A DNA stretch of 62,208 nucleotides from DAOUTW01 sp964523575 (lineage in GTDB: Bacteria > Zixibacteria > MSB-5A5 > GN15 > JAAZOE01), in assembly GCA_964523575.1 (NCBI GenBank), contig CAZGAV010000014.1, positions 1 to 62,208 of the forward strand, given 5' to 3'. Every line of letters starts with the position of its first letter. Within the stretch, counting starts at the first letter, position 1. A program made the translations under genes and the position numbers. Below the pieces are notes generated by a model. That model was given only the letters and a program-made list of their open reading frames with translations. It ran no database searches and was not told the DNA's origin. Below are positions 25,016 through 33,350 of this stretch, piece by piece.

Positions 25016-25702
25016 TCAGTCACGGTTCTTGTTGTTTCGTTTCATCCGGTTGGCCAGCCGATGGGCGGCCTGAATCGGTTCCGGGATACGGTTTCCACAA
25101 AGACATTTGACCACGATTTCGACCGCCTCGTCGATGTCGCATCGATAACCGGGCGAAATAAACACCGGCTTGACTTTGGCCCGCGTCCGGTAAACCCGGC
25201 CCACTTCACAGTTATCGATCAAAAGCGGCGAGGCGGCTCCCGCCTCCGGCCCCGGTTCTTCGTATTGACCGACCAGCCTTTTGCGAGCGCAACCGACAGA
25301 GGGGATATCCACGAAAAGCCCCAGATGACTGGCCAGGCCGATGCCGCGTTGATGGGCAATGCCGTGGGCCGAAAACATAATCAGATCGGGCCGGGTATTC
25401 AGTTTCGACAGGGCTTTTAGCATAACCGGGCCTTCGCGGAAGGCGTGCAGTCCGGGGATGTACGGGAAAAGGGCTTTGGCCGAGGCTGTGGCCCGGTCGA
25501 TCTCTTCCAGCTCCGGGAAATTGTACAGGCAGACGCCCGCAAAAAGCATATCTTCGATATGATCGAAAGCGGTATCAACGCCGGCGATCAGCTTGACTCC
25601 CTTGAGGGAACCGGCGGCGATGATGCGATTTTTCAGATTATGTTGAATCTTCAAGGCTTCGCTCTGGCTTCGCGGCCAGGGATGAAGTTCCGGTATATTC
25701 AT
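25016..25702 (-). CDS. nfi: endonuclease V homologue with altered catalytic residue
   Basis: A 228-residue endonuclease V-family protein. The enzyme nicks DNA (or RNA) one base 3' of deoxyinosine. Conserved motifs are AGVDTAF (D43), PGLHAFREGP (E90), SAHGIAHQRGIGLASHLG and the DIPSVGCARKRL region. In the family the third motif reads VDGHG with a catalytic Asp (D110 in Thermotoga numbering). Here the Asp is Ser111 (MFSAHG), and the following Lys-containing motif is shifted (CARK for VAKK). Activity may be weakened or changed. Translation from ATG 25702 (or 25708) follows AGGCGG. It is first in an operon with the M20 hydrolase. Family identity is secure, catalysis is not. Confidence 0.87.
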   Translation of the reverse strand: MNIPELHPWPRSQSEALKIQHNLKNRIIAAGSLKGVKLIAGVDTAFDHIEDMLFAGVCLYNFPELEEIDRATASAKALFPYIPGLHAFREGPVMLKALSKLNTRPDLIMFSAHGIAHQRGIGLASHLGLFVDIPSVGCARKRLVGQYEEPGPEAGAASPLLIDNCEVGRVYRTRAKVKPVFISPGYRCDIDEAVEIVVKCLCGNRIPEPIQAAHRLANRMKRNNKNRD

Positions 25703-26019
25703 TTGCATCCGCCTTAGAATATTCTTCGGGTCCCGCCGGCCGATGCCCGGCCGCAGTCCCAGCCCGATTGATAAGACCGATTATCTCCTGTTTTGAGGTC
25801 GATCATCAATTTAAAATCTACTCTGGCCGCGATTTTGAAACAACTAAAACTGTCCCGATAAGATTGTCGACTAATTATGGTCCTTGACGGCGGTTTAATG
25901 ATGGATTGACCTGCCTTTGAGGAAACGGTGGAGTGGTGGTTTTAAGCAGTCCCTGAGCGGGGTTTACTCCGACATCATTTAAGCGGACTATGGTCGGACC
26001 ACTGGACCGGCCTTTGACA
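25703..26019. other. gene-free stretch upstream of nfi
   Basis: About 315 bases between the small Cys-rich gene and nfi, both on the minus strand. No reading frame with family resemblance, tRNA or strong terminator is seen. Short GC-rich repeats (GCCGGCCGATGCCCGGCC near 25736) are present. The nfi promoter probably lies here but no convincing hexamer pair was found. Confidence 0.4.
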
Positions 26020-26313
26020 TCAATCCTTGAATAGATTGTCGAAGTCTTTTCGTCGAGCGTCTTTGCCGGCGGCTTTATCCAGGGCTTTGGCGCCGACTAT
26101 CCGGGCCTGGAAGTAGTCGCAAAAATTAGCCTTCTCTTTGTTCTTGACCGGATCGTCGATGCGCTCGCGGCATTGATGCGCGGCATGGGGGTCATAGAAA
26201 CGGCATCCCCGGCAACATTTAAGATCGGCCAAACAAGCGACGCAATGATCGATGCGAGTCGGCTTGCCCTTGACGCCGGTATCTTTGCCACAATTCCAAC
26301 AGCTCAAACCCAT
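26020..26313 (-). CDS. small cysteine-rich zinc-binding protein of unknown function
   Basis: A 97-residue protein with nine cysteines: C5/C8 (CWNC), C24/C27, C33/C34/C37, C48 and C65 (NFCDYF). The spacing suggests two zinc or iron-sulfur sites. There is no signal peptide and the second half is lysine-rich and helical. I recognise the pattern of CRGCRFYD followed by QCRE and ANFCDYF as that of conserved uncharacterised proteins in several anaerobe genomes, but no function is known to me. A usable Shine-Dalgarno (AAAGGATATG) precedes the ATG at 26313. It stands alone between nfi and the divergent phosphohexomutase gene. Confidence 0.75.
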   Translation of the reverse strand: MGLSCWNCGKDTGVKGKPTRIDHCVACLADLKCCRGCRFYDPHAAHQCRERIDDPVKNKEKANFCDYFQARIVGAKALDKAAGKDARRKDFDNLFKD

Positions 26314-26422
26314 AGCATATCCTTTCGTCTAACTTATACAAATTAACGGGAAAATGGCCGGATGTCAAGACGCTCGAAGGGGCGTGAATCATTGCCCGGA
26401 TTGGCCGATATTGTTAATAAAA

Positions 26423-26452
26423 TTGACTTTCGATTTAAAACATCTCTATATT
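26423..26452 (+). promoter_or_regulatory. promoter of the phosphohexomutase operon
   Basis: TTGACT (26423-26428), an 18-base spacer and TATATT (26447-26452) lie about 22 bases before the ATG at 26475. The leader carries GGGGAATAAGG as ribosome site. The hexamers resemble those before sixA (38437-38466). Confidence 0.65.
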
Positions 26453-26474
26453 CCAACAGAATAGGGGAATAAGG

Positions 26475-27815
26475 ATGGAATTCGATCATAGCATTTTCAA
26501 AGCTTATGATATAAGAGGCACGGTCCCGGATCAATTGACGGCCGAGATCGCCTACCGCATCGGCAATTCTCTAGCCGGATTTCTCAAGCCGACGTCAATC
26601 GCGATCGGCCGCGATATGCGCTCATCGTCGCCCGAAATGTTCGAGGCCCTGACCTCCGGCATTCTTGATCGCGGCGTCGACGTCGTTGACCTGGGGATGA
26701 TATCGACCGACGCTCTTTATTTCGCGGTCGGGAAATTCGGGTATGACGGCGGCGTCATGATTACGGCCTCGCATAATCCCGGCAATTACAACGGCTTTAA
26801 GGTTTGCCGCGCCCAGGCAGTGCCCCTTTCAGGTTCGGAGGGACTGGACGTCGTGGCCGCCGATGTCGCCGCCGACCGGATCGAAAAAGCCGGCAACCGG
26901 GGATCCATCGCCCGCAAGGATATCAGCCGCGAGTTCACGGCCCATGTTCTGTCGTTTATCGACCCGACCGTTATCAAGCCTTTTTCAATAGTCATTGATG
27001 CCGGCAACGGCATGGCCGGCCTGACACTCCCTCCGGTTTTCGAAAAGCTTCCGTGCAAGGTCACGCCGTTGTTTTATGAACCGGACGGCTCCTTCCCCAA
27101 TCATATCCCTAACCCGATTGAGCCCGAAAATCTGGTGACTCTGCAGAAGACGATCGCAAAGGAAGGGGCCGACTTGGGAGTGGCTTTTGACGGCGACGCC
27201 GACCGGATGTTTTTGCTGGAGCGTGACGGTCACCCCTTGGGCGGCGATATGGTTACGGCCCTGGTGGCCAACAGCATATTATCCAATTCAACGGGAGAAA
27301 CCATACTTTATAACCTTATCTGCAGTCGAGCGGTGCCGGAATTGATCGAGCGCGAGGGCGGCAAGGCGATTCGCACCCGGGTCGGCCATGCCATCATCAA
27401 ACCGTTAATGAAAAAATATAATGCCATTTTCGGCGGCGAACATTCGGGACATTTTTATTTCCGCGAAAACTGGTTTGCCGATTCAGGGCTGATCGCTCTC
27501 ATGGTCTGCCTGGAGCTTCTATCCAAAGCGAATCGGAATTTGAAAGATATCCTCAAGGATATCGACCCCTATTTTCGTTCCGGCGAAATCAACAGCCGGG
27601 TGGCCGCGATAGATCAGAAAATCGAGGAAGTGGCGGCGGCTTTCCCCGACGGCGAAGCCGATCGCCTCGACGGTCTCACGGTTCAGCATCCCGACTGGTG
27701 GTTCAACCTGCGTCCCTCCAACACCGAACCGCTACTGCGTTTGAATGTTGAGGCCAACAGCAAAGATTTGCTGGACGAGAAGGTCAAGAAACTGCTGGAG
27801 GTCATCAGGTCGTAG
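26475..27815 (+). CDS. manB: phosphomannomutase/phosphoglucomutase
   Basis: A 446-residue alpha-D-phosphohexomutase with all four domains. The phosphoserine loop is ITASHNPGNYNGFK (S99), the Mg2+ loop DGDADR (D239, D241, D243), the sugar-specificity loop GGEHSGHFYF and the phosphate-binding loop RPSNTEPLLRL. It interconverts mannose-6-P or glucose-6-P with the 1-phosphate for GDP-mannose or UDP-glucose pathways. GEHSGH is the form found in dual phosphomanno/phosphoglucomutases (AlgC type), rather than the GlmM type. A twin-receiver gene follows 2 bases after the stop, implying one transcript. The manB name denotes the family; true substrate preference is not visible. Confidence 0.92.
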   Translation: MEFDHSIFKAYDIRGTVPDQLTAEIAYRIGNSLAGFLKPTSIAIGRDMRSSSPEMFEALTSGILDRGVDVVDLGMISTDALYFAVGKFGYDGGVMITASHNPGNYNGFKVCRAQAVPLSGSEGLDVVAADVAADRIEKAGNRGSIARKDISREFTAHVLSFIDPTVIKPFSIVIDAGNGMAGLTLPPVFEKLPCKVTPLFYEPDGSFPNHIPNPIEPENLVTLQKTIAKEGADLGVAFDGDADRMFLLERDGHPLGGDMVTALVANSILSNSTGETILYNLICSRAVPELIEREGGKAIRTRVGHAIIKPLMKKYNAIFGGEHSGHFYFRENWFADSGLIALMVCLELLSKANRNLKDILKDIDPYFRSGEINSRVAAIDQKIEEVAAAFPDGEADRLDGLTVQHPDWWFNLRPSNTEPLLRLNVEANSKDLLDEKVKKLLEVIRS

Positions 27816-27817
27816 CG

Positions 27818-28579
27818 ATGGCGAACGAGATCAAAATACTGGTCGTCGATGACGATCGTTACCTCCTCGATCTCCTGATCGAGACCCTTCGGAGCATCGG
27901 CTACGACACCACCGGCGTGCAGAGCGCTGCGGAAGCGTTGAAGCTCCTCGAGACCACCGATTATAAGCTGTTGATCACCGATATCAAGATGCCGGAAATG
28001 GACGGCCTGGAATTCACCCGCAAAGTCAAGAGAAATCATCCCGATCTTCCGGTGATTTTCATCACCGGCGTTCTTGGCTCTTCGGTGCTTCGTCTGACCG
28101 ACGCCGACGGCTACCTTTCGAAACCGTTTCGGATCGGGCAAATGGAAGAGTTAATCAAGAAAGTGCTCGAAAATCAGACCGGGGCGGCCGCACCGGACGG
28201 GAACGAGCATATCCTGGTGGTCGATGATGACGATACTTTTCGGCTCATGCTCATGGAAACGCTCAAGCTGTCGGGATACAGCGTGATCGGAGCCTCCGGC
28301 GGCCGTGAAGCGGTGGCCCTGCTGGAACAGGGCGGCATCGATTCCGTTATCGCCGATATCAAAATGCCGGAAATGGACGGCATCTCACTCACCCGGCATA
28401 TCAAGAAAACCTGGCCGGGGATGCCTGTTATAATGATAACAGGGTACCTTTCGATGGAAGATAAGCAGGAAGAATCGGACCAACTGGCCGACGGTTTCCT
28501 GATGAAACCGTTCAAGATCGAGAGTATTACCGAACTTCTGGAAAGCCTGAAGAAACAGCGAACGCCGCCGCTGGCATGA
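27818..28579 (+). CDS. twin receiver-domain response regulator without output domain
   Basis: A 253-residue protein made of two complete CheY-like receivers (about 5-120 and 130-248) joined by a short Ala/Gly-rich linker. Both have the acidic pocket (DDD at 11-13, DDDD at 136-139), the phospho-acceptor Asp (D55 and D180 in the identical motif DIKMPEMDG) and the switch Lys (K102 and K230 in KPF). There is no DNA-binding or enzymatic domain, so it probably acts by protein contact or as a phosphate relay or sink. It starts 2 bases after the phosphohexomutase stop. The nearest kinase in the window is at 41928, and a partnership is only a possibility. Confidence 0.9.
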   Translation: MANEIKILVVDDDRYLLDLLIETLRSIGYDTTGVQSAAEALKLLETTDYKLLITDIKMPEMDGLEFTRKVKRNHPDLPVIFITGVLGSSVLRLTDADGYLSKPFRIGQMEELIKKVLENQTGAAAPDGNEHILVVDDDDTFRLMLMETLKLSGYSVIGASGGREAVALLEQGGIDSVIADIKMPEMDGISLTRHIKKTWPGMPVIMITGYLSMEDKQEESDQLADGFLMKPFKIESITELLESLKKQRTPPLA

Positions 28580-28597
28580 TCTTGCTTGTTTTCTCCC

Positions 28598-30199
28598 CTA
28601 TTTCAATAAAATCATCCTCTTTGATTCGCGGTACCGATCGGTGCTGATGGTATAGAAATAAAGGCCGGAGGCAGCCTCTCCGCCGTCGATAGTTTCTCCG
28701 TCCCATATAACCGCGTGAGTTCCGGCGGAAACGAAATCATCGACCAGAATACGGACGGTTTGACCGAGCGCATTGTAGATAGTCACTCGCACCGGAGAGG
28801 ATTCCGGCAGATTGTATTCGATCCGGGTCGCTTGATTGAAGGGGTTGGGGCTGTTTTGACTGAGCATAATGGTTTCGGAGGGGCAACAGGGCTGATCGTA
28901 GGTGTCGGTCAGACACCCCGCCCCCAAAGCGCCGATAAGGACACCGCATTCGTTGCTGTCGGGGGTACAGGGCGAGTAGGCCCACAAGTTGAGGTTTCCG
29001 ATATCGGAGTCGCAGAAATACGGGGGGCGGGAAAAATTGCCGTCGTTGCCATACTGAGAGGCGATACTATCGGTCCAATCGCCGAGTTCGTTGTCATAGA
29101 TATCGCTGCACAGAAACACCGGCGCCAGCAGCGGATCGGAATATTCGCAGGCGACAGCTTTGCCGCCATCATTGTTGGCAATAATCGTATTCTCGACCTG
29201 AGCCGAGGATTCGGATAAATGCAGACCGGCGCCGTTTCCCGGCGTTACTACGTCATACTTCTCGGCGATATTGCCGTAGAGGGTGCAATTTCCCAAATTC
29301 AGCGACGAATTTATGGCGCTGATCGCGCCGCCATCGGCACCCGCCTGCGCCGCATTCATCCCGGCCCGGGCCCGGTTGCTGTTGATAAGACAGTAATTCA
29401 TCGACATCGTCGATTGGGAGAGATAAAAAGCGCCGCCGATTCCCGGCGAAATCGGCTCCGTGGTTTCATAGGTCTCAGCCGTATTATCGCTGAATTCGCA
29501 ATAATCCAGCATCGGAGCGGCGCTGTCACAGGACAGCCCCCCGCCGACATTGGCCCGGTTGGAGGCGACAATGCATTCGATGAATACCGGGGATGATGAC
29601 CGGCACACAATGCCGCCACCGTATCCGATAAAACTCACATTGGGGTCGGATAGGGCGCTATTATCGAGGAAAGTGCATCCGATAACGCGGGGTGAAGAGC
29701 CATCGAAACAGGCCAGGCCGCCGCCGGAACCAGCCGCGTAATTATCATACAGCACGCAATCTCTTATGGTCGGAGAACTGCCATTGATACATAGAATACC
29801 TCCGCCGGCCGAACTGCCGCCGGGGGCATTAAAGGGCGCATAGCCATTGATGATGGTAAAGCCCTCGATGACAGTGGTCGAGTCTTCTCCCTGATGGGCA
29901 TAGAAACCTCGATGGAAATCGAGCCAGCTTCCCTCGCAATTGATGATCGTCAGGGTCGGGCCTTTCATCGACATGACGGTAATCGCCTTGCCCCCGAAAT
30001 CGAGGTCCCGATTCCCCGGACCGAAATAGGTGCCAACCGAGACCATGACCGTATCGCCGTTGTTGGCGGCGCTGATTCCGGACTTGATAGTCGCCACCTG
30101 TCCGGGAACATGGATAATTTCGGAGATGGCATCGGATCCTAAACCACCGGCAAATAGCAGAAATAGCAGGCAAATATATTTTCGATAACCGTCGATCAT
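28598..30199 (-). CDS. secreted beta-helix protein with FlgD-like C-terminal domain
   Basis: A 533-residue exported protein. The signal peptide (YICLLFLLFAGGLGSDA) is followed by a right-handed parallel beta-helix of many GG-G-rich coils (TIRDCVLYDNYAAGSGGGLA, NRANVGGGLSCDSA, and similar), like polymorphic outer-membrane or pectin-lyase-fold proteins. The last 85 residues (LSQNSPNPFNQATRIEYNLP ... ASGLYFYTI ... MILLK) form an FlgD-Ig-like tail of the kind that serves as an export or sorting signal in FCB bacteria. Probably a surface adhesin or polysaccharide-acting protein. The ATG at 30199 is preceded by AGGGAGG; the frame is open further upstream. No catalytic residues are recognised. Confidence 0.82.
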   Translation of the reverse strand: MIDGYRKYICLLFLLFAGGLGSDAISEIIHVPGQVATIKSGISAANNGDTVMVSVGTYFGPGNRDLDFGGKAITVMSMKGPTLTIINCEGSWLDFHRGFYAHQGEDSTTVIEGFTIINGYAPFNAPGGSSAGGGILCINGSSPTIRDCVLYDNYAAGSGGGLACFDGSSPRVIGCTFLDNSALSDPNVSFIGYGGGIVCRSSSPVFIECIVASNRANVGGGLSCDSAAPMLDYCEFSDNTAETYETTEPISPGIGGAFYLSQSTMSMNYCLINSNRARAGMNAAQAGADGGAISAINSSLNLGNCTLYGNIAEKYDVVTPGNGAGLHLSESSAQVENTIIANNDGGKAVACEYSDPLLAPVFLCSDIYDNELGDWTDSIASQYGNDGNFSRPPYFCDSDIGNLNLWAYSPCTPDSNECGVLIGALGAGCLTDTYDQPCCPSETIMLSQNSPNPFNQATRIEYNLPESSPVRVTIYNALGQTVRILVDDFVSAGTHAVIWDGETIDGGEAASGLYFYTISTDRYRESKRMILLK

Positions 30200-30442
30200 G
30201 GAGCCTCCCTGACCCTGTCTTTTCCCATTCATATTTTCAATACGTGCCGGTCCCTAAAATGTCGCATAATTATGCGTACTTGTCCGACTCAATTATAACC
30301 CTAGACGACCGGAAATCAATCCGGCTTCAAAAGTAATGTTGCGTCTGAGCAAAATATCTTTCTCAAAAAGCCGGCCATACGTATATTAATTACGATACCG
30401 CCTGATATCCGAAGGTCACACCGCCGAAAGCGAGGATGTATC

Positions 30443-32671
30443 ATGTCGAAATTTACCGGCTTTTTTACGTTTGTGGCGGCCCTGATTGCGCTATCGACAG
30501 CCGCGTCGGGTCAGATTCCCAACGTCCAGATCTCATTTCCATCGTCTCAGTTACAAAACGAGGAGCAAGTTTTCTTCTGCCCCACCGACCCCAATTATGT
30601 CATTGCCGACTGGCGCGATTTCCGTCTCGGCTATCGGCGCTGTGGAATCGGGCGTTCCACGGACGGAGGCGCGACCTGGACCGATCAATTGAACGATTTG
30701 ATGCTGGATATCGACAGCCGGCAATCGGACCCGACCATGACGGTTGACCGCCTGGGGAATTTCTATTGTTGTTTTCTCGATTACAGTGCGACCGCCGTCA
30801 ATGATTCCAGCTTTATCGTCTTTATCAAATCAACTGACAAGGGCGCCAGCTGGACCGGCCCCTATCCGATTACGACCGATCATGGGGACTGGTTCGAAGA
30901 CAAGCAGTTTATCACGGCCGATCGCACCGGCGGCATATACGACGGAAATGTCTATGTGGCCTGGGCCCGTTTCTACAACCCGACGCGGATGATGTTTGCG
31001 CGATCGCTCGACGGCGCAGTGACTTTCCAGGATACTCTGATCGTCGGGCCGTCGCAGGATATTCCGGCCTGCGGCGGGCTTGTGGATGCCGGTCAATTCG
31101 CGCAACCGATTGTCGGTTCGGACGGTTCGGTTTATGTTTTCTGGTCGGGAAATCACTTCTACCCCGATGTTTGCGACGGCTATTATGCGATGAAGATGTC
31201 CAAGTCAACCGATGGCGGCCAGACCTGGCCGATTCAGGCGGTTCCTATTATGGCCTACAACTACTTTGGAACGGCTGACGGCGGTATCGACGTTTATAAC
31301 GCTCCGGCCGGCGACGCCGATATCACCGGCGGTCCATATGACGGCAATATCTATATCTCCACGACCAACGGCAACGTCGACGGGGCTTTGTATCATGCCG
31401 ATATCGACATGATCAAATCGACCGACGGCGGGGCCACCTGGCTCCCCCCCCTGCGGGTCAACGACGATCCTATCGGTGTTAATGTAGATCAGTTTCATCC
31501 CTGGCTGACGGTCAACGAAGACGGCGTCATCGTCATGATTTTCTACGATCAGCGGATGGATCCCAATCATTACCTATTCGACGTTTTCGGGGCCTATTCC
31601 TTCGACGGCGGCGAAACCTTCACGGCCAATCACCGCATCACGAACGTGTCGTCATCGCCCGCTAATCTGAAGAGTGGAGGACAGCCGGGAGATTATGACG
31701 ATACCGAGAATTATCCGAAAAAGATGGCCGAAATCCTGACGCCCATGGCCGGAAAAATCGCCGAGTATATCGGAGTGACAGCCAGTCATGATAATATCAA
31801 TGCCGTTTGGACCGACACCCGCAACGGTAACCAGGATGTCTTCGGGGCCCATTACACGATTCCGTTCATGAAACCGCGATTGTATGGCGTCGCCGATGGA
31901 AGTTTTATCGGGACCGGGGCCGACAGCCTGTTCTGGTCCACCTGCTGGCATGAAAACGACGTCTCGTACCGTATCGAGGCCGATGACGATCCTTTGTTCA
32001 ATTCGATCGATTTGTCCGCGAACGTGACCGACAATAAATTTTATACCGCCTCGCTGGGGCTGGCCGACGGCCTGTACTATTGGCGGGTCAAGGCTTTCCG
32101 CACCGCGGAAAACGATTCGACCGATTTCAGCGACGTCTGGTCCTTCGATATCGACACTCAGGCTCCGCTGGCCGCCGTTCCGGTCTCGCCGGAGGACGGG
32201 GCAACGATAAACAACGCCACACCGACTTTTGTCTGGTCCCCGGTTAAAAATCCGAAGGCCTCGGATGAATTCTATGAAATTGAAATTTCAGCCGATCCCG
32301 GATTTTCCGGCACCCCGCCGTATTTCCATTATGACGGACTGACAAGCACTTCATTTCCGATGCCCGAACCACTCACCACACCGGGGATCTATTACTGGCA
32401 TGTCAACCATTACGATCTGGCCGGGAACGCCTCCGGCTATTCGGCCAGTTACAATTTCACGTATGTGGAATATATATGCGGTGACGCCAATGGTGATTTG
32501 GAGGTGAATGTCGGTGATGCCGTTTTTCTGATCAACTATGTATTCAAGGGCGGCCCGGCTCCGGACCCGATAGAATCCGGTGATGCCAATTCCGACGGTC
32601 AAACCAATATCGGCGACGCTGTTTACCTGATCGCCTATATTTTCAATGGTGGGCCACCTCCTTGCCCATAA
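30443..32671 (+). CDS. secreted BNR/sialidase-like propeller protein with dockerin
   Basis: A 742-residue exported protein. The signal peptide (FFTFVAALIALSTAASG) leads into a sialidase-type propeller of about 450 residues with Asp-box repeats (RSTDGGATW, KSTDKGASW, KSTDGGQTW, KSTDGGATW). Then follow two fibronectin-III/Ig-like modules and a C-terminal dockerin-like pair. Its two calcium loops are CGDANGDLEVNVGDAV and SGDANSDGQTNIGDAV, each with a following INYVF/IAYIF helix. Asp-boxes are structural, and the arginine triad of true sialidases is not evident, so enzyme activity is unproven. The dockerin suggests docking to a cohesin-like partner at the cell surface. The ATG at 30443 is preceded by GCGAGG. 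Confidence 0.85.
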   Translation: MSKFTGFFTFVAALIALSTAASGQIPNVQISFPSSQLQNEEQVFFCPTDPNYVIADWRDFRLGYRRCGIGRSTDGGATWTDQLNDLMLDIDSRQSDPTMTVDRLGNFYCCFLDYSATAVNDSSFIVFIKSTDKGASWTGPYPITTDHGDWFEDKQFITADRTGGIYDGNVYVAWARFYNPTRMMFARSLDGAVTFQDTLIVGPSQDIPACGGLVDAGQFAQPIVGSDGSVYVFWSGNHFYPDVCDGYYAMKMSKSTDGGQTWPIQAVPIMAYNYFGTADGGIDVYNAPAGDADITGGPYDGNIYISTTNGNVDGALYHADIDMIKSTDGGATWLPPLRVNDDPIGVNVDQFHPWLTVNEDGVIVMIFYDQRMDPNHYLFDVFGAYSFDGGETFTANHRITNVSSSPANLKSGGQPGDYDDTENYPKKMAEILTPMAGKIAEYIGVTASHDNINAVWTDTRNGNQDVFGAHYTIPFMKPRLYGVADGSFIGTGADSLFWSTCWHENDVSYRIEADDDPLFNSIDLSANVTDNKFYTASLGLADGLYYWRVKAFRTAENDSTDFSDVWSFDIDTQAPLAAVPVSPEDGATINNATPTFVWSPVKNPKASDEFYEIEISADPGFSGTPPYFHYDGLTSTSFPMPEPLTTPGIYYWHVNHYDLAGNASGYSASYNFTYVEYICGDANGDLEVNVGDAVFLINYVFKGGPAPDPIESGDANSDGQTNIGDAVYLIAYIFNGGPPPCP

Positions 32672-32696
32672 ATTGATCTGAGTTCGACAATGAAAA

Positions 32697-32725
32697 AAAC
32701 CCCGGCCGCAATGCGGCCGGGGTTT
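32697..32725 (-). terminator. bidirectional intrinsic terminator
   Basis: A 14-base perfect stem, AAACCCCGGCCGCA (32697-32710) with TGCGGCCGGGGTTT (32712-32725), around a one-base centre. On the minus strand it runs into seven T and would end the aldo/keto reductase-DinB operon. On the plus strand TTTCATTTTA follows the dockerin gene. Confidence 0.88.
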
Positions 32726-32812
32726 CATTTTATGGATTATAACAAACGAGGCCGGACCAGATTCACGTCCCCAACTGAAATCCGGAATCGGTCGGCTGAC
32801 CCGTCGATGATG

Positions 32813-33313
32813 TCACACTTTGGGCGGTTCCATCCCATGCTGTTTCCATTCCTCTTGCGAGGGACCGTAAAGGCCGGGGACCTTCAATCCGGCCAGACGC
32901 ATCAGAATCGTCATTTGCCCCCGGTGATGAATTTCGTGAGCCAGAAACGCCCATAACGATTTTCCTCGTTCCCAGGTTTCTCCATACATATCGTCCTTTT
33001 TCAACAGGTCGGCATCCGACCAGCCGGAGACGTTATTGAGAACGGTCTCGGAGGCTTTCTGGTAGGCCTGCCGGATTTGTTCGGCGCTTTTTGGTATCGA
33101 GTCCTTGTCGGTGACAGAATCGAAAGTAATCCCCATCAGGCCGCACATCTCGGGATAGGTGGTCACGATATGCCAGGCCGCCCGGCCCAGACTGCGAACA
33201 TCCGGTCGGTCGGGTTTGGCCAGCGAATCGTCGGTCAGGGCGCTTAACAGCTTAAGCGTCGCCGCCGTCTCTCCTTTCCAGACTGCGGTAAATTGGTCGA
33301 TAGTAAGAAACAT
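32813..33313 (-). CDS. DinB-family metal-binding protein
   Basis: A 166-residue four-helix-bundle protein of the DinB/YfiT family. The metal triad is His in AAWHIV near residue 50 and the pair of His in AHEIHHRGQM (about 131-135). DinB-fold proteins include bacillithiol or mycothiol S-transferases and many of unknown role. The start at 33313 is set by AGGAGG before ATG; the frame is open for ten more codons. It follows the aldo/keto reductase gene by 37 bases, so both are probably one transcript ended at 32697-32725. A thiol-transfer role beside a reductase is conceivable but not shown. Confidence 0.87.
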   Translation of the reverse strand: MFLTIDQFTAVWKGETAATLKLLSALTDDSLAKPDRPDVRSLGRAAWHIVTTYPEMCGLMGITFDSVTDKDSIPKSAEQIRQAYQKASETVLNNVSGWSDADLLKKDDMYGETWERGKSLWAFLAHEIHHRGQMTILMRLAGLKVPGLYGPSQEEWKQHGMEPPKV

Positions 33314-33350
33314 TTTTTTCCTCCTGTAACGGGTTGGCTCCACGCGGCCG

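Noticed and set aside
30443..32671. True sialidase assignment for the BNR protein
   Set aside because: Asp-boxes alone are structural. The arginine triad and catalytic Tyr/Glu of sialidases could not be identified.
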